Source: Portulaca oleracea (Eukaryota; Streptophyta; Magnoliopsida; Caryophyllales; Portulacaceae). From it: a stretch of 64,000 bases of DNA. A model generated the notes under the pieces. It was not told where the DNA came from. It made no database searches and worked only from the letters and a program-made list of their open reading frames with translations. A program made the translations under genes and the position numbers. The first letter of the stretch is position 1. Every line of letters begins with the position of its first letter. Of the stretch, positions 54,449 through 64,000 are shown in pieces. The stretch covers positions 9,801,203-9,865,202 of the forward strand of contig CM055875.1 of NCBI GenBank assembly GCA_029582165.1, in the 5' to 3' direction.

Positions 54449-54760
54449 GATATTGTCAACGATGTGGCGACCCGTCGGCGGCGATGTTAGCGATAGCGAT
54501 ATGCGTTGGCGACCCGGCGATAACGATGGCGACAACTGCGGCGATGTCGGCCGTATCGTTGGCGACGCTGTCGACAACAGCCAGCAACATTGTCGACGAC
54601 ACTGCGACAGTGTCAGCGACAATGTCGTCGGCAGCCAGCGACGCCGTCGACGACAACGATGACCCGTCGGCGGCGGCTAGCGGCGATGTCGGCGACCGCG
54701 ACGGCGTGTGGCGGCGTATCGTTGGCAGGCAGCGACGCCGTCGACGATAGCTAGCGATAA
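54449..54760. other. GC-rich, CpG-dense island of unknown origin
   Basis: This 312-bp stretch is packed with GCGAC, GTCGAC, GGCGATG and GTCGGC words and differs sharply from its AT-rich surroundings. All frames are open in places only because of the repetitive composition. No protein motif is recognisable. It lies between the W LTR end and the V LTR start and may be a decayed minisatellite or the only non-LTR-element DNA in the window. Confidence 0.7.
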
Positions 54761-55884
54761 TGATGGGGGTCCTCCATCTGAACCAGCATCAGGAGCAGCA
54801 ACGATCTCACCAACATCAGCATTGAGGCCATCATCAACCACATCAAACACTGACATCCAAGAGTGTTTTATGATGGTCCAACAAGTCATGAGGTCGTCCG
54901 AACAAAGGATCATCACCAGGCCCGACCAACCCGGTGAGGCTATTTCTCAATTCCATATCTTTGGATTGAGGTCCTCATCAGTCTTTGAAGACTTCACTCT
55001 AGAGCTGTTGAGGACTTTCCAGCTCAGTGAAGATGTTTGCCAGTTCTGAGGTCCTCTATGAAGACATCACTTCTGGAACTGTTAAGGATATTCTAGTTTT
55101 GTGAGGTGATCCTGCATTGAGGTCCTCCATGAAGACTCACTTCCACGCTGTTCAGGCCATTTCCAGCTTGTGAGGTGATATAACCGTTTGTAATAAAGAA
55201 AACGCGTTTGTTAGGTTTTATTTCATTTTATTTCCTTTTATTTTGAGGTAATCCAGTTTGTAATGAGGCCAAATTAGCTTGCTAAGTTAGTTAAGTAGTT
55301 TAATGCTTAATTAGTGAGTTTCTTGAGCAAGGGGAAACCCTTAATCATCCAGCTCAACCCTAGCTTTATATAGTTTGTAATCGGCAGCTTGAGGTCATGA
55401 TCTATCAGTGAAATTAATAGCATTTTGAGTGCCTTGATTGAGCCTCTTGTTTGTGAGTGACGTTAAACTCTCAACTCTGGTTAATTCTACTACAGTAGCA
55501 AGGATTTGGCAATCCTTGTGGTGGGTGTAGAGCTTGGTAATCTCAGTGGTGGTGTGTCTGTATCCATTGAGGTCATCCAGTCCATTGCCCTTGAAGTTCT
55601 AGTTGTGGTGTGCCTGTATTAGCTCGAGCCTCAAGACTATCTCTGGTTACTGTTTGATTGTAAGTTTGTTCATCCGACCATCATTTCATCTTCATCCATT
55701 CATCCATTTGTTCATTGGTGTTCATACTCTGTTTTGGAGGAGGTTGTAATTGGTTTTTTGTGTTTGGTCTGTTTTGGGTGTTTTGGTGTTTGACTCTATA
55801 TTGTAAGGTCAGATTGTGTGTGATATGTGTTAATGTGGTGTACTGTGAGGTCAATACTCTGATCTTAGGACCTTGCATACATCA
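54761..55884 (+). repeat. V 5' LTR (start uncertain)
   Basis: The end TGCATACATCA at 55884 is firm because the PBS follows. The start is placed at TGATGGGGGTCC (54761), by analogy with the B1 start TGATGGGAATC; TGATGGTCC at 54871 is an alternative. It has a TATATAG-type box at 55365-55373. Two copies of the GGTGTGxCTGTAT motif lie at about 55550 and 55608. The 3' LTR is off-window. Confidence 0.55.
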
Positions 55885-55888
55885 TAAT

Positions 55889-55900
55889 TTGTATCAGAGC
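55889..55900 (+). other. V primer-binding site, one mismatch
   Basis: It reads TTGTATCAGAGC, one base from the usual TGGTATCAGAGC, 4 nt after the LTR end. Confidence 0.75.
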
Positions 55901-55950
55901 TGAGTAACATCTTGGAGGAAGGTCTGTTTGTGTTATTTGTGCATTTCATA

Positions 55951-58181
55951 ATGTCGGGCTGTAGTAAAACACCTCAGGAAGTAGCCGAACAAGCCTTGAG
56001 GGAGAAGGAGGAAATGGTAGGGAGAATGAAAATTATGGGTGAACAGTTGCAATATTATATGAGGTTGCACAGGAGAGAGATCAATAGAGAGACTGATGTG
56101 GAGTCTGAAGAAGAAGAAGAGGATAACCCTTTTAGTGAACCTGGAAGGGGAGGAGGAAGACCTAGATATCACAGAAGAAGGAGGTATAACAGGAGGTCAC
56201 CTAGAAGTAGTGTTAGTGAATCCAGAAGTAGAAGTGAGAGGGAAGAAAGGAGGGGAGAAAGAAGAGTAGAGAAGTTGGATTTCAAAATAGATATTCCAGA
56301 ATATGGAGGTGAGTTGGATCCTGATGTATTTTTGGATTGGTTGCAAACAGTGGAGAGGGTTTTTGAATTGAGGGAGTTGTCTGAGGAAAACAAGGTGAAG
56401 TTGGTTGCATTGAAACTGAGGAAATATGCATCTACATGGTGGAACAACTTGCAAAGAAGGATAGAAGAGATCAATGAACCTAAAGTCAGTACATGGGTTG
56501 AAATGAGGCACAAGCTCAAGGAGAAATTTCTACCTGAAAGTTACATGAAGGAAAATTATTTCAAGCTTCAACACTTTGTCCAGGGTAGTAAATCTGTACC
56601 AAGGAGTTTGAACATCTGCTGTGGAAGTGCAATATGAAGGAGAATGAAATTCAGACCTATGTGAGGTACCTTGGAGGGTTGAATGAAGGCATCAGAAATG
56701 TGGTCGAGCTGCAGGTGTATAATTCACTTGATGAGCTGAGTTCTTTGGCTCATAAGGTGGAACAGCAGAAGAAGGCCGAAAGGAAGGAGTATGGAAGCAA
56801 GTACCCAACCAAAACCTATCCTCAAACCAAATCCTATAACCCACCTCAAAGAACCTATCCATCCCCACAACCACAAACCACATATCCAGCCCCTAAACCA
56901 CCTCAAACACAATCCCAAAATCCCCCACAAAGAACCCCAATCCCTACCAATCGATCATTCCCTGAGAGGAGGTGCTTTAGATGTCAAGGTCTTGGACATC
57001 TAGCCTCAGAATGTCCAAACAGAAGAGCAGTGACCTTAGCAGAATATCAAGCAGCACTGTTTGTTGAACCTGAGTCAGTTGTTGAGGAGGAACAGTATGA
57101 TGAACCTGAAGGATGTCCTGTATATGATGAAGAGGAAGTTGAGGCTAGACCTGATGAAGGTGAAATGTTGGTGATCAGGAGGATCCTTAGCAGTACAACA
57201 ATTGATGAGGAAGCTGAGCAGAGGGAGAACATTTTTCACACAAGATGTACAATGCAAGGGAAGATCTGTTCCTTGATTATTGATGGAGGCAGCTGTACTA
57301 ACGCAGCCTCACAGACTATGGTGCAAAAGCTGAATTTGCAAACCTGTCCTCATCCAACACCTTACACCATCCAGTGGTTGAATCAAAGTAGAGGTATCAA
57401 AATCTCATCTAGATGCCTTGTGAATTTTTCAATTGGTTCTGTATATAAAGATGAAGTGTGGTGTGATGTTATACCTATGGATGCATGTCATTTATTGTTG
57501 GGAAGACCTTGGTTGTTTGATAGATCTGTTAACCATGATGGAAGAGCCAATACTTATTCCCTTAACCTAAACCACAAAAAAATTGTCCTCACCCCACTTA
57601 AACCATCCTAGCTCACAAAAAGAACCAAGAACCTGATTGTTGAACCATCCCTTGATGTGATCTTACCTGGTGAATATCATGAGTTCTGTGAACAGAAGGA
57701 GTTACTTTTGCTTGATCTTGATGAAGAACCAGCCTCACAAAATGAGCCAGCCCCACAAAATAGCCATCCTTTATTCCAACCCATCCTAAACCAGTACCAA
57801 CATGTTTTTCCAGAAGAAATGTCACCAGGTTTACCCCCAAAAAGAGACATCCAACATAAAATTGACCTCATCCCAGGATCTATTTTACCAAACAAACCAG
57901 CCTATAGAATGACCCCTGCTGAAACCAATGAGATCCATAGGCAAGTTGATGAGTTGTTGGAGAAAGGAATGATCAGAGAGAGCTTGAGTCCTTGTGCAGT
58001 GCCAGCTTTGTTGGTTCCTAAGAAAGAGGAAGTCAGAGGATGTGCATTGATTGTAGAGCCAACAATAAAATCACAATTAAGTATAGATATCCTATTCCAA
58101 GACTTGAGGATATGCTTGATGAGCTCCAGATCAGAATTTATGAGGGAGATGAGTGGAAGACAGCCTTTAAGACTAAGGAAG
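55951..58181 (+). pseudogene. V gag, protease and partial RT, broken
   Basis: It starts MSGCSKTPQEV, with a coiled coil, an acidic patch and an arginine-rich stretch (YHRRRRYNRRSPR, about residue 70) not seen in A or B1. The gag core follows (LDFKIDIPEY, YASTWWNNLQRR). A deletion at about 56598 removes part of the VEEYT motif and shifts frame. The next frame (56634-57611) has a proline-rich linker, a CCHC knuckle near 56980, and protease LIIDGGSCTNAAS near 57280. It ends at a TAG at 57609-57611. RT begins in 57657 onward (LLVPKKE) and shifts near 58025. The sequence between LDEL and the IRIYEGDEW region is deleted, so the first RT catalytic motif is missing. It stops at the Z array. Confidence 0.85.
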
Positions 58182-59133
58182 TGATGCATAATTGATGGCC
58201 TTATGCATCAAGGTCAACCATGGAGACATCTAATACTCACCTAGAAGAAAGAAGAGCTCAAGTCTCTCATATATCTCTCTACTTGGAAGGGATCAACTCA
58301 TGTGATCGTATATTTTTGCTCCTTAATTCAAGGACCATGAAGCTATCATAGAAGTCATCCTAGAGAGGATTAATCTACATTCGAAGAGCTTTCATATGGT
58401 TCAAGAATCTTTAAGTTTGGATGAGAATCCAAGGAGTTATTCATATTTGTAATATAGCTTAGTTCATTGTTTTCTTTATGATGTAATCATTAGAGTAGAT
58501 GATGAAAGCCCTAAGTGGCCCATTTCTTGTCTTGTACATGCCATAAGGGAGGGCTTGTAACTATAAATACCCCCCTTAGGGTGCTTTATATTTTATTCAT
58601 TCACATTGAATTTTTAGATAACAAACACCTGGTGTGTTCATTCTAGCTTTCATGCTAGGTTCTTTTCGTTTCTCTCTTGTGGGATTCGAATCATCCCCTT
58701 CTTCTAGCTAAGGTTGGCATCCTTAGTGGTGAAAGGAAGGAATTGAAGGTATCTTGAAGGTGGTGTGGCTGTATCCTTCAAAGAGTCTTCAAAAGCCATC
58801 GACTATCCAAAGATCATTCATCCATTTATCATCCATTTCGTGTTCTTCATCAAGAATTCAACAAGAATTCATCAAGCATTCAGCAAGAAACGTTTGTTCT
58901 TCATCAAAAACGTCCAAGCTTGATTCGTTCATCATCATTCATCATTCGTTTGTCCATTCGTTCATTATTTTCATCCATTTGGTAACCATCTTTCATAGTT
59001 CTTTCCATCTTTTCATCCATTTCTATTCCATTTTTGGTTCTTTGGAAGTTTGAGAAAGGAGATTCCTATCTTCGTTTTTAAAGATCCTTAGATATTGTGT
59101 AATGAGATCATTCCTTGGTCCCATTATGCATCA
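58182..59133 (+). repeat. Z array LTR 1 (952 bp)
   Basis: It has a hairpin start, a TATAAATAC near 58563 followed by CCCCCTTAGGG, and ends TTATGCATCA. The PBS TGGTATCAGAGC follows at 59138-59149. Confidence 0.92.
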
Positions 59134-59419
59134 AATTTGGTATCAGAGCTTAGGAGTTTGATTCTCTTAGTTCTTGAACCATCTTTTACCCATCTTTCCA
59201 TCACAAATTTCATCCCCCATCATCTCTCCATCACACGCCACCCATAAGTTCTTCCAAGAACTCATCAAGAACCCATCAAGAACTCGTAAAGAATCATAAA
59301 CTGCACAAAGAACCCGTGAGCCCAAACACAAATCCAACCAACCCCCCGTCCCCTCATCCCCACGTGCTAACCATCCTACCATGAGTTTCTTGTGATCTTT
59401 TGAATCAAGATAGGTTCTA

Positions 59420-60499
59420 ATGGATTGCAAAAGGTCCAGCAAGAATTCCCAACGTGAGCTACAATGCTTGAAACAACAAATCGATGATCTTGCCAAGCAA
59501 ATGGAAGAATGTGGGATTCTTCCGAAGGGGTCAAGAAGCACAAAATCACGTGTGGTTCACTCTTCTAAGGTTGAATATGAAGCACCTTATGCACGAAGTA
59601 AACATTCCAACAAAAAGAATGGGAAGAAAGTTCAAGAAGATTTCTTGCCAACCGATTACAAAGGTGACTCCATCAACAATCTTGAAGGAATTAAGCAAGG
59701 GAGCATGGATGTACTTGATTATACAATAGAGTTCAAGTGGCAACTATGGAAGAATGGCCTTAAGGAGGACGATCCACGCATTCTGGTATACTACTTTCTT
59801 GGTTTTAATGATTACATTCGACGTGTTGTTGTAAATCAACCTCTCACAAACTTGGAAGAGTTAAGTTCTTTAGCTCTCGATGATGAAAGACAAAGGAGAT
59901 GTTGTCATTACCAAAGTTTAGGTCACATTGATTTGGAGTGTCCTAACAAGAAGAAAGATGTGTCTTTGGTTGAGTACCAAACACATGACAACAAACCATT
60001 TGAAGACGAAAAGGAAGAGGAAGTTGGCATTGACATGAAAGAAGAAGAAATTGGGAATGTCGCATATGAGGAGGAGAATAAAGAAGAAGAAATTGGGAAT
60101 GTCGCATATGAGGAGGAGAATAAAGAGGAAGAAAAGGTAGAAGAGGAGCATATGGAAAAGTGGCTTGTGACAAAAGAAGCAAGTGTGGCGTATGAGCATC
60201 CAAAAGATATCTACTTAGATCACTTGGTTGAAAGGCCGAATATTCGAAAGGATTAAATAGCCCGAGTCATCAAGGTACATTGTTTCATGCTAAATGACAA
60301 GGGTAAAGTGGTAAGAATAGACTTGGGAAGTGAGAAGCAACGTGAACAAACCACGTTCACGGTGAAGAAACGCAAGTCCAAGTCTTATGGTGTTCGAGAA
60401 TTGATCAGAAGAAAGTTTAAGAATTTCATCAAAGGAATCTATGATGACTTCAAAGCTTTCAAGAAGAAAGTCTTTGTGAAGAAGGCAAGTGAGAGTTGA
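59420..60499 (+). pseudogene. Z2 Gag-like protein with one stop
   Basis: It is collinear and equal in length (360 codons including stop) with the Z1 CDS. A GAA-to-TAA change at 60254-60256 truncates it after 278 codons, before the basic tail. The zinc knuckle reads CCHYQSLGH: the second Cys is Tyr, also in Z3, so the knuckle was lost before the two copies separated. The acidic 42-bp repeats are intact (about 60041-60124). The downstream part from 60287 continues in the same frame to the KGIYDDFKAFKK tail (GRKF is RRKF here). Confidence 0.88.
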
Positions 60500-60542
60500 T
60501 TTTTCCAAAGTTTGAGGGCAAACTTTTTCAACCGGGGGTGTA

Positions 60543-61494
60543 TGATGCATAATTGATGGCCTTATGCATCAAGGTCAACCATGGAGACATCTAATACTCA
60601 CCTAGAAGAAAGAAGAGCTCAAGTCTCTCATATATCTCTCTACTTGGAAGGGATCAACTCATGTGATCGTATATTTTTGCTCCTTAATTCATGGACCATG
60701 AAGCTATCATAGAAGTCATCCTAGAGAGGATTAATCTACATTCCAAGAGCTTTCATATGGTTCAAGAATCTTTAAGTTTTGATGAGAATCCAAGGAGTTA
60801 TTCATATTTGTAATATAGCTTAGTTCATTGTTTTCTTTATGATGTAATCATTAGAGTAGATGATGAAAGCCCTAAGTGGCCCATTTCTTGTCTTGTACAC
60901 GCCATAAGGGAGGGCTTGTAACTATAAATACCCCCCTTAGGGTGCTTTGTATTTCATTCATTCACATTGAATTTTTAGATAACAAACACATGGTGTGTTC
61001 ATTCTAGCTTTCATGCTAGGTTCTTTTCGTTTCTCTCTTGTGGGATTCGAATCATCCCCTTCTTCTCGCTAAGGTTGGCATCCTTAGTGGTGAAAGGAAG
61101 GAATTGAAGGTATCTTGAAGGTGGTGTGGCTGTATCCTTCAAAGAGTCTTCAAAAGCCATCGACTATCCAACGATCATTCATCCATTTATCATCCATTTC
61201 GTGTTCTTCATCAAGAATTCAACAAGAATTCATCAAGCATTCAACAAGAAACGTTTGTTCTTCATCAAACACGTCCAAGCTTGATTCGTTCATCATCATT
61301 CATCATTCGTTTGTCCATTCGTTCATTATTTTCATCCATTTGGTAACCATCTTTCATAGTTCTTTCCATCTTTTCATCCATTTCTATTCCATTTTTGGTT
61401 CTTTGGAAGTTTGAGAAAGGAGATTCCTATCTTCGTTTTTAAAGATCCTTAGATATTGTGTAATGAGATCATTCCTTGGTCCCATTATGCATCA
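60543..61494 (+). repeat. Z array LTR 2 (shared, 952 bp)
   Basis: It is preceded by the PPT CAACCGGGGGTGTA of Z2 and followed by the PBS of Z3 (61499-61510), so it serves as 3' LTR for Z2 and 5' LTR for Z3. Confidence 0.92.
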
Positions 61495-61780
61495 AATTTG
61501 GTATCAGAGCTTAGGAGTTTGATTCTCTTAGTTCTTGAACCATCTTTTACCCATCTTTCCATCACAAATTTCATCCCCCATCATCTCTCTATCACACGCC
61601 ACCCATAAGTTCTTCCAAGAACTCATCAAGAACCCATCAAGAACTCGTAAAGAATCATAAACTGCACAAAGAACCCGTGAGCCCAAACACAAATCCAACC
61701 AACCCCCCCTCCCCTCATCCCCACGTGCTAACCATCCTACCATGAGTTTCTTGTGATCTTTTGAATCAAGATAGGTTCTA

Positions 61781-62859
61781 ATGGATTGCAAAAGGTCCAG
61801 CAAGAATTCCCAACGTGAGCTACAATGCTTGAAACAACAAATCGATGATCTTGCCAAGCAAATGGAAGAATGTGGGATTCTTCCAAGGGGTCAAGAAGCA
61901 CAAAATCACGTGTGGTTCACTCTTCTAAGGTTGAATATGAAGCACCTTATGCACGAAGTAAACATTCCAACAAAAAGAATGGGAAGAAAGTTCAAGAAGA
62001 TTTCTTGCCAACCGATTACAAAGGTGACTCCATCAACAATCTTGAAGGAATTAAGCAAGGGAGCATGGATGTACTTGATTATACAATAGAGTTCAAGTGG
62101 CAACTATGGAAGAATGGCCTTAAGGAGGACGATCCACGCATTCTGGTATACTACTTTCTTGGTTTTAATGATTACATTCGACGTGTTGTTGTAAATCAAC
62201 CTCTCACAAACTTGGAAGAGTTAAGTTCTTTAGCTCTCGATGTTGAAAGACAAAGGAGATGTTGTCATTACCAAAGTTTAGGTCACATTGATTTGGAGTG
62301 TCCTAACAAGAAGAAAGATGTGTCTTTGGTTGAGTAGCAAACACATGACAACAAACCATTTGAAGAGGAAAAGGAAGAGGAAGTTGGCGTTGACATGAAA
62401 GAAGAAGAAATTGGGAAGGTCGCATATGAGGAGGAGAATAAAGAAGAAGAAATTGGGAATGTCGCATATGAGGAGGAGAATAAAGAGGAAGAAAAGGTAG
62501 AAGAGGAGCATATGGAAAAGTGGCTTGTGACAAAAGAAGCAAGTGTGGCGTATGAGCATCCAAAAGATATCTACTTAGATCACTTGGTTGAAAGGCCGAA
62601 TATTCGAAAGGATGAAATAGCCCGAGTCATCAAGGTACATTGTTTCATGCTAAATGACAAGGGTAAAGTGGTAAGAATAGACTTGGGAAGTGAGAAGCAA
62701 CGTGAACAAACCACGTTCACGGTGAAGAAACGCAAGTCCAAGTCTTGTGGTGTTCGAGAATTGATCGGAAGAAAGTTTAAGAATTTCATCAAAGGAATCT
62801 ATGATGACTTCAAAGCTTTCAAGAAGAAAGTCTTTGTGAAGAAGGCAAGTGAGAGTTGA
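61781..62859 (+). pseudogene. Z3 Gag-like protein, frameshift and stop
   Basis: It is one nucleotide shorter than Z1 and Z2 because of a base lost near 61893 (CCAAGGGG for CCGAAGGGG). A TAC-to-TAG change lies at 62335-62337. The C-terminal part from 62395, with acidic repeats and the KGIYDDFKAFKK tail, is open. It shares the CCHY knuckle change with Z2 but not the Z2 stop. It is otherwise nearly identical to Z2. Confidence 0.88.
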
Positions 62860-62902
62860 TTTTTCCAAAGTTTGAGGGCAAACTTTTTCAACCGGGGGTG
62901 TA

Positions 62903-63854
62903 TGATGCATAATTGATGGCCTTATGCATCAAGGTCAACCATGGAGACATCTAATACTCACCTAGAAGAAAGAAGAGCTCAAGTCTCTCATATATCTCTC
63001 TACTTGGAAGGGATCAACTCATGTGATCGTATATTTTTGCTCCTTAATTCAAGGACCATGAAGCTATCATAGAAGTCATCCTAGAGAGGATTAATTTACA
63101 TTCCAAGAGCTTTCATATGGTTCAAGAATCTTTAAGTTTGGATGAGAATCCAAGGAGTTATTCATATTTGTAATATAGCTTAGTTCATTGTTTTCTTTAT
63201 GATGTAATCATTAGAGTAGATGATGAAAGCCCTAAGTGGCCCATTTCTTGTCTTGTACACGCCATAAGGGAGGGCTTGTAACTATAAATACCCCCCTTAG
63301 GGTGCTTTGTATTTCATTCATTCACATTGAATTTTTAGATAACAAACACATGGTGTGTTCATTCTAGCTTCCATGCTAGGTTCTTTTCGTTTCTCCCTTG
63401 TGGGATTCGAATCATCCCCTTCTTCTAGCTAAGGTTGGCATCCTTAGTGGTGAAAGGAAGGAATTGAAGGTATCTTGAAGGTGGTGTGACTGTATCCTTC
63501 AAAGAGTCTTCAAAAGCCATCGACTATCCAACGATCATTCATCCATTTGTCATCCATTTCGTGTTCTTCATCAAGAATTCAACAAGAATTCATCAAGCAT
63601 TCAATAAAAAACGTTTGTTCTTCATCAAACACGTCCAAGCTTGATTCGTTCATCATCATTCATCATTCGTTTGTCCATTCGTTCATTATTTTCATCCATT
63701 TGGTAACCATCTTTCATAGTTCTTTCCATCTTTTCATCCATTTCTATTCCATTTTTGGTTCTTTGGAACTTTGAGAAAGGAGATTCCTATCTTCGTTTTT
63801 AAAGATCCTTAGATATTGTGTAATGAGATCATTCCTTGGTCCCATCATGCATCA
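62903..63854 (+). repeat. Z array LTR 3 (952 bp)
   Basis: It follows the Z3 PPT and ends ATCATGCATCA at 63854 (one change from TTATGCATCA). The V RT sequence follows at once. Confidence 0.92.
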
Positions 63855-64000
63855 GGGAGGTCTGTATGAGTGGTTGGTCATGCCTTTTGGTTTGACGAAT
63901 GCACCTCCAACTTTTATGAGGCTTATGAACCAGGTTTAGAAGCCTTTGATTGGGAAGTGCGTTGTTGTGTATTTTGAGGATATACTAATTTATAGCTAGT
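63855..64000 (+). pseudogene. V RT, continuation at the window end
   Basis: It resumes with [17 protein letters not shown], the standard RT motif. A TAG interrupts it at about 63938 (CAGGTTTAG). The catalytic box reads VYFEDILI, that is FED in place of FDD, here by a GAT-to-GAG change, and another TAG follows near 63995. The rest is outside the window. Confidence 0.85.

Larger units (their letters stand above)
58182..63854 (+). mobile_element. Z2/Z3: tandem array of two Z elements sharing the middle LTR (three LTRs)
   Basis: The structure is LTR (58182-59133), internal Z2, LTR (60543-61494), internal Z3, LTR (62903-63854). The outer flanks are GGAAG (58177-58181) and GGGAG (63855-63859), one mismatch, so one TSD embraces the whole array. 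All three LTRs are 952 bp and nearly identical. Confidence 0.93.
54761..64000 (+). mobile_element. V: older gag-pol element of the B lineage, interrupted by the Z2/Z3 array
   Basis: It has a 5' LTR of about 1.1 kb, PBS variant, gag from 55951, protease and the beginning of RT to 58181. The Z2/Z3 array follows, and RT resumes at 63855 and runs off the window. The coding sequence resembles B1 more than A1 in the gag N-terminus and linker. It is more diverged and more damaged than B1. Confidence 0.85.

Noticed and set aside
54484..54750. Ala/Ser/Asp-rich ORFs on both strands in the GC-rich island
   Set aside because: All frames are open because of repetitive composition; no motif, no start context, no similarity to neighbouring coding sequence.

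Overview
The window looks like nuclear heterochromatin of a flowering plant, probably a eudicot. It is almost entirely Ty3/gypsy-type LTR retrotransposons stacked inside one another. Nearly every element has a tRNA-iMet-type primer-binding site (TGGTATCAGAGC), TGATG...CATCA LTR ends and, where both flanks are visible, 5-bp target-site duplications (TSDs). I found no host gene, tRNA, rRNA or CRISPR. Element names below are local to this annotation: A1/A2 (autonomous-type, gag-pol), B1 and V (a second gag-pol lineage), C1 and Z1-Z3 (short gag-only elements), X1-X3 and Y0-Y3 (longer non-autonomous elements), W (oldest remnant).

Left nest (1-33484). W (minus) is interrupted by Y0 (minus). Y0 carries B1 (minus, 14594-30725). 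B1 in turn carries the X1/X2 tandem (1-14593, minus) in its 3' LTR, C1 (17586-21562, TSD GATAC) in its RT region, and A2 (22717-28718, plus, TSD AGGGC) in its gag. A1 (3139-10275, plus, TSD CTTCT) sits inside X2 and carries the only fully open gag-pol reading frame of the window, 1485 codons.

Middle nest (33485-54448). Y1 (minus) lies in the W LTR. Z1 (plus, 35905-51498, TSD CATAG) lies in Y1. A tandemly duplicated Y element (Y2/Y3) lies in the 5' LTR of Z1. X3 (39955-45432, TSD CTTGG/TTTGG) lies in Y3. Right part: a roughly 310-bp GC-rich, CpG-dense island (54449-54760), then V (plus), whose RT region is split by a three-LTR tandem Z2/Z3 array (58182-63854, TSD GGAAG/GGGAG).

The most unusual biology is in the non-autonomous families. 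X and Y carry a long open frame that is recognisably a gag-PR-RT-RH-INT polyprotein, but the catalytic residues I can align are replaced (RT FDD to FDN in all five copies where the site is present). The frame nevertheless stayed largely open while the families multiplied. X, Y, Z and C also share a basic C-terminal tail with a KGIYDDFKAFKK core that A1 and A2 lack. A, C, W, X, Y and Z share a leader palindrome plus AAGAACYCATC-type repeats, and most also share hairpin-forming LTR ends and a TATA/CCCTAGGG promoter block. This fits a set of parasitic families mobilised in trans by A-type elements. A1 itself is a chimera: it holds a second complete LTR plus 461 bp of antisense B1 gag that copies the A2/B1 junction found about 19 kb away.
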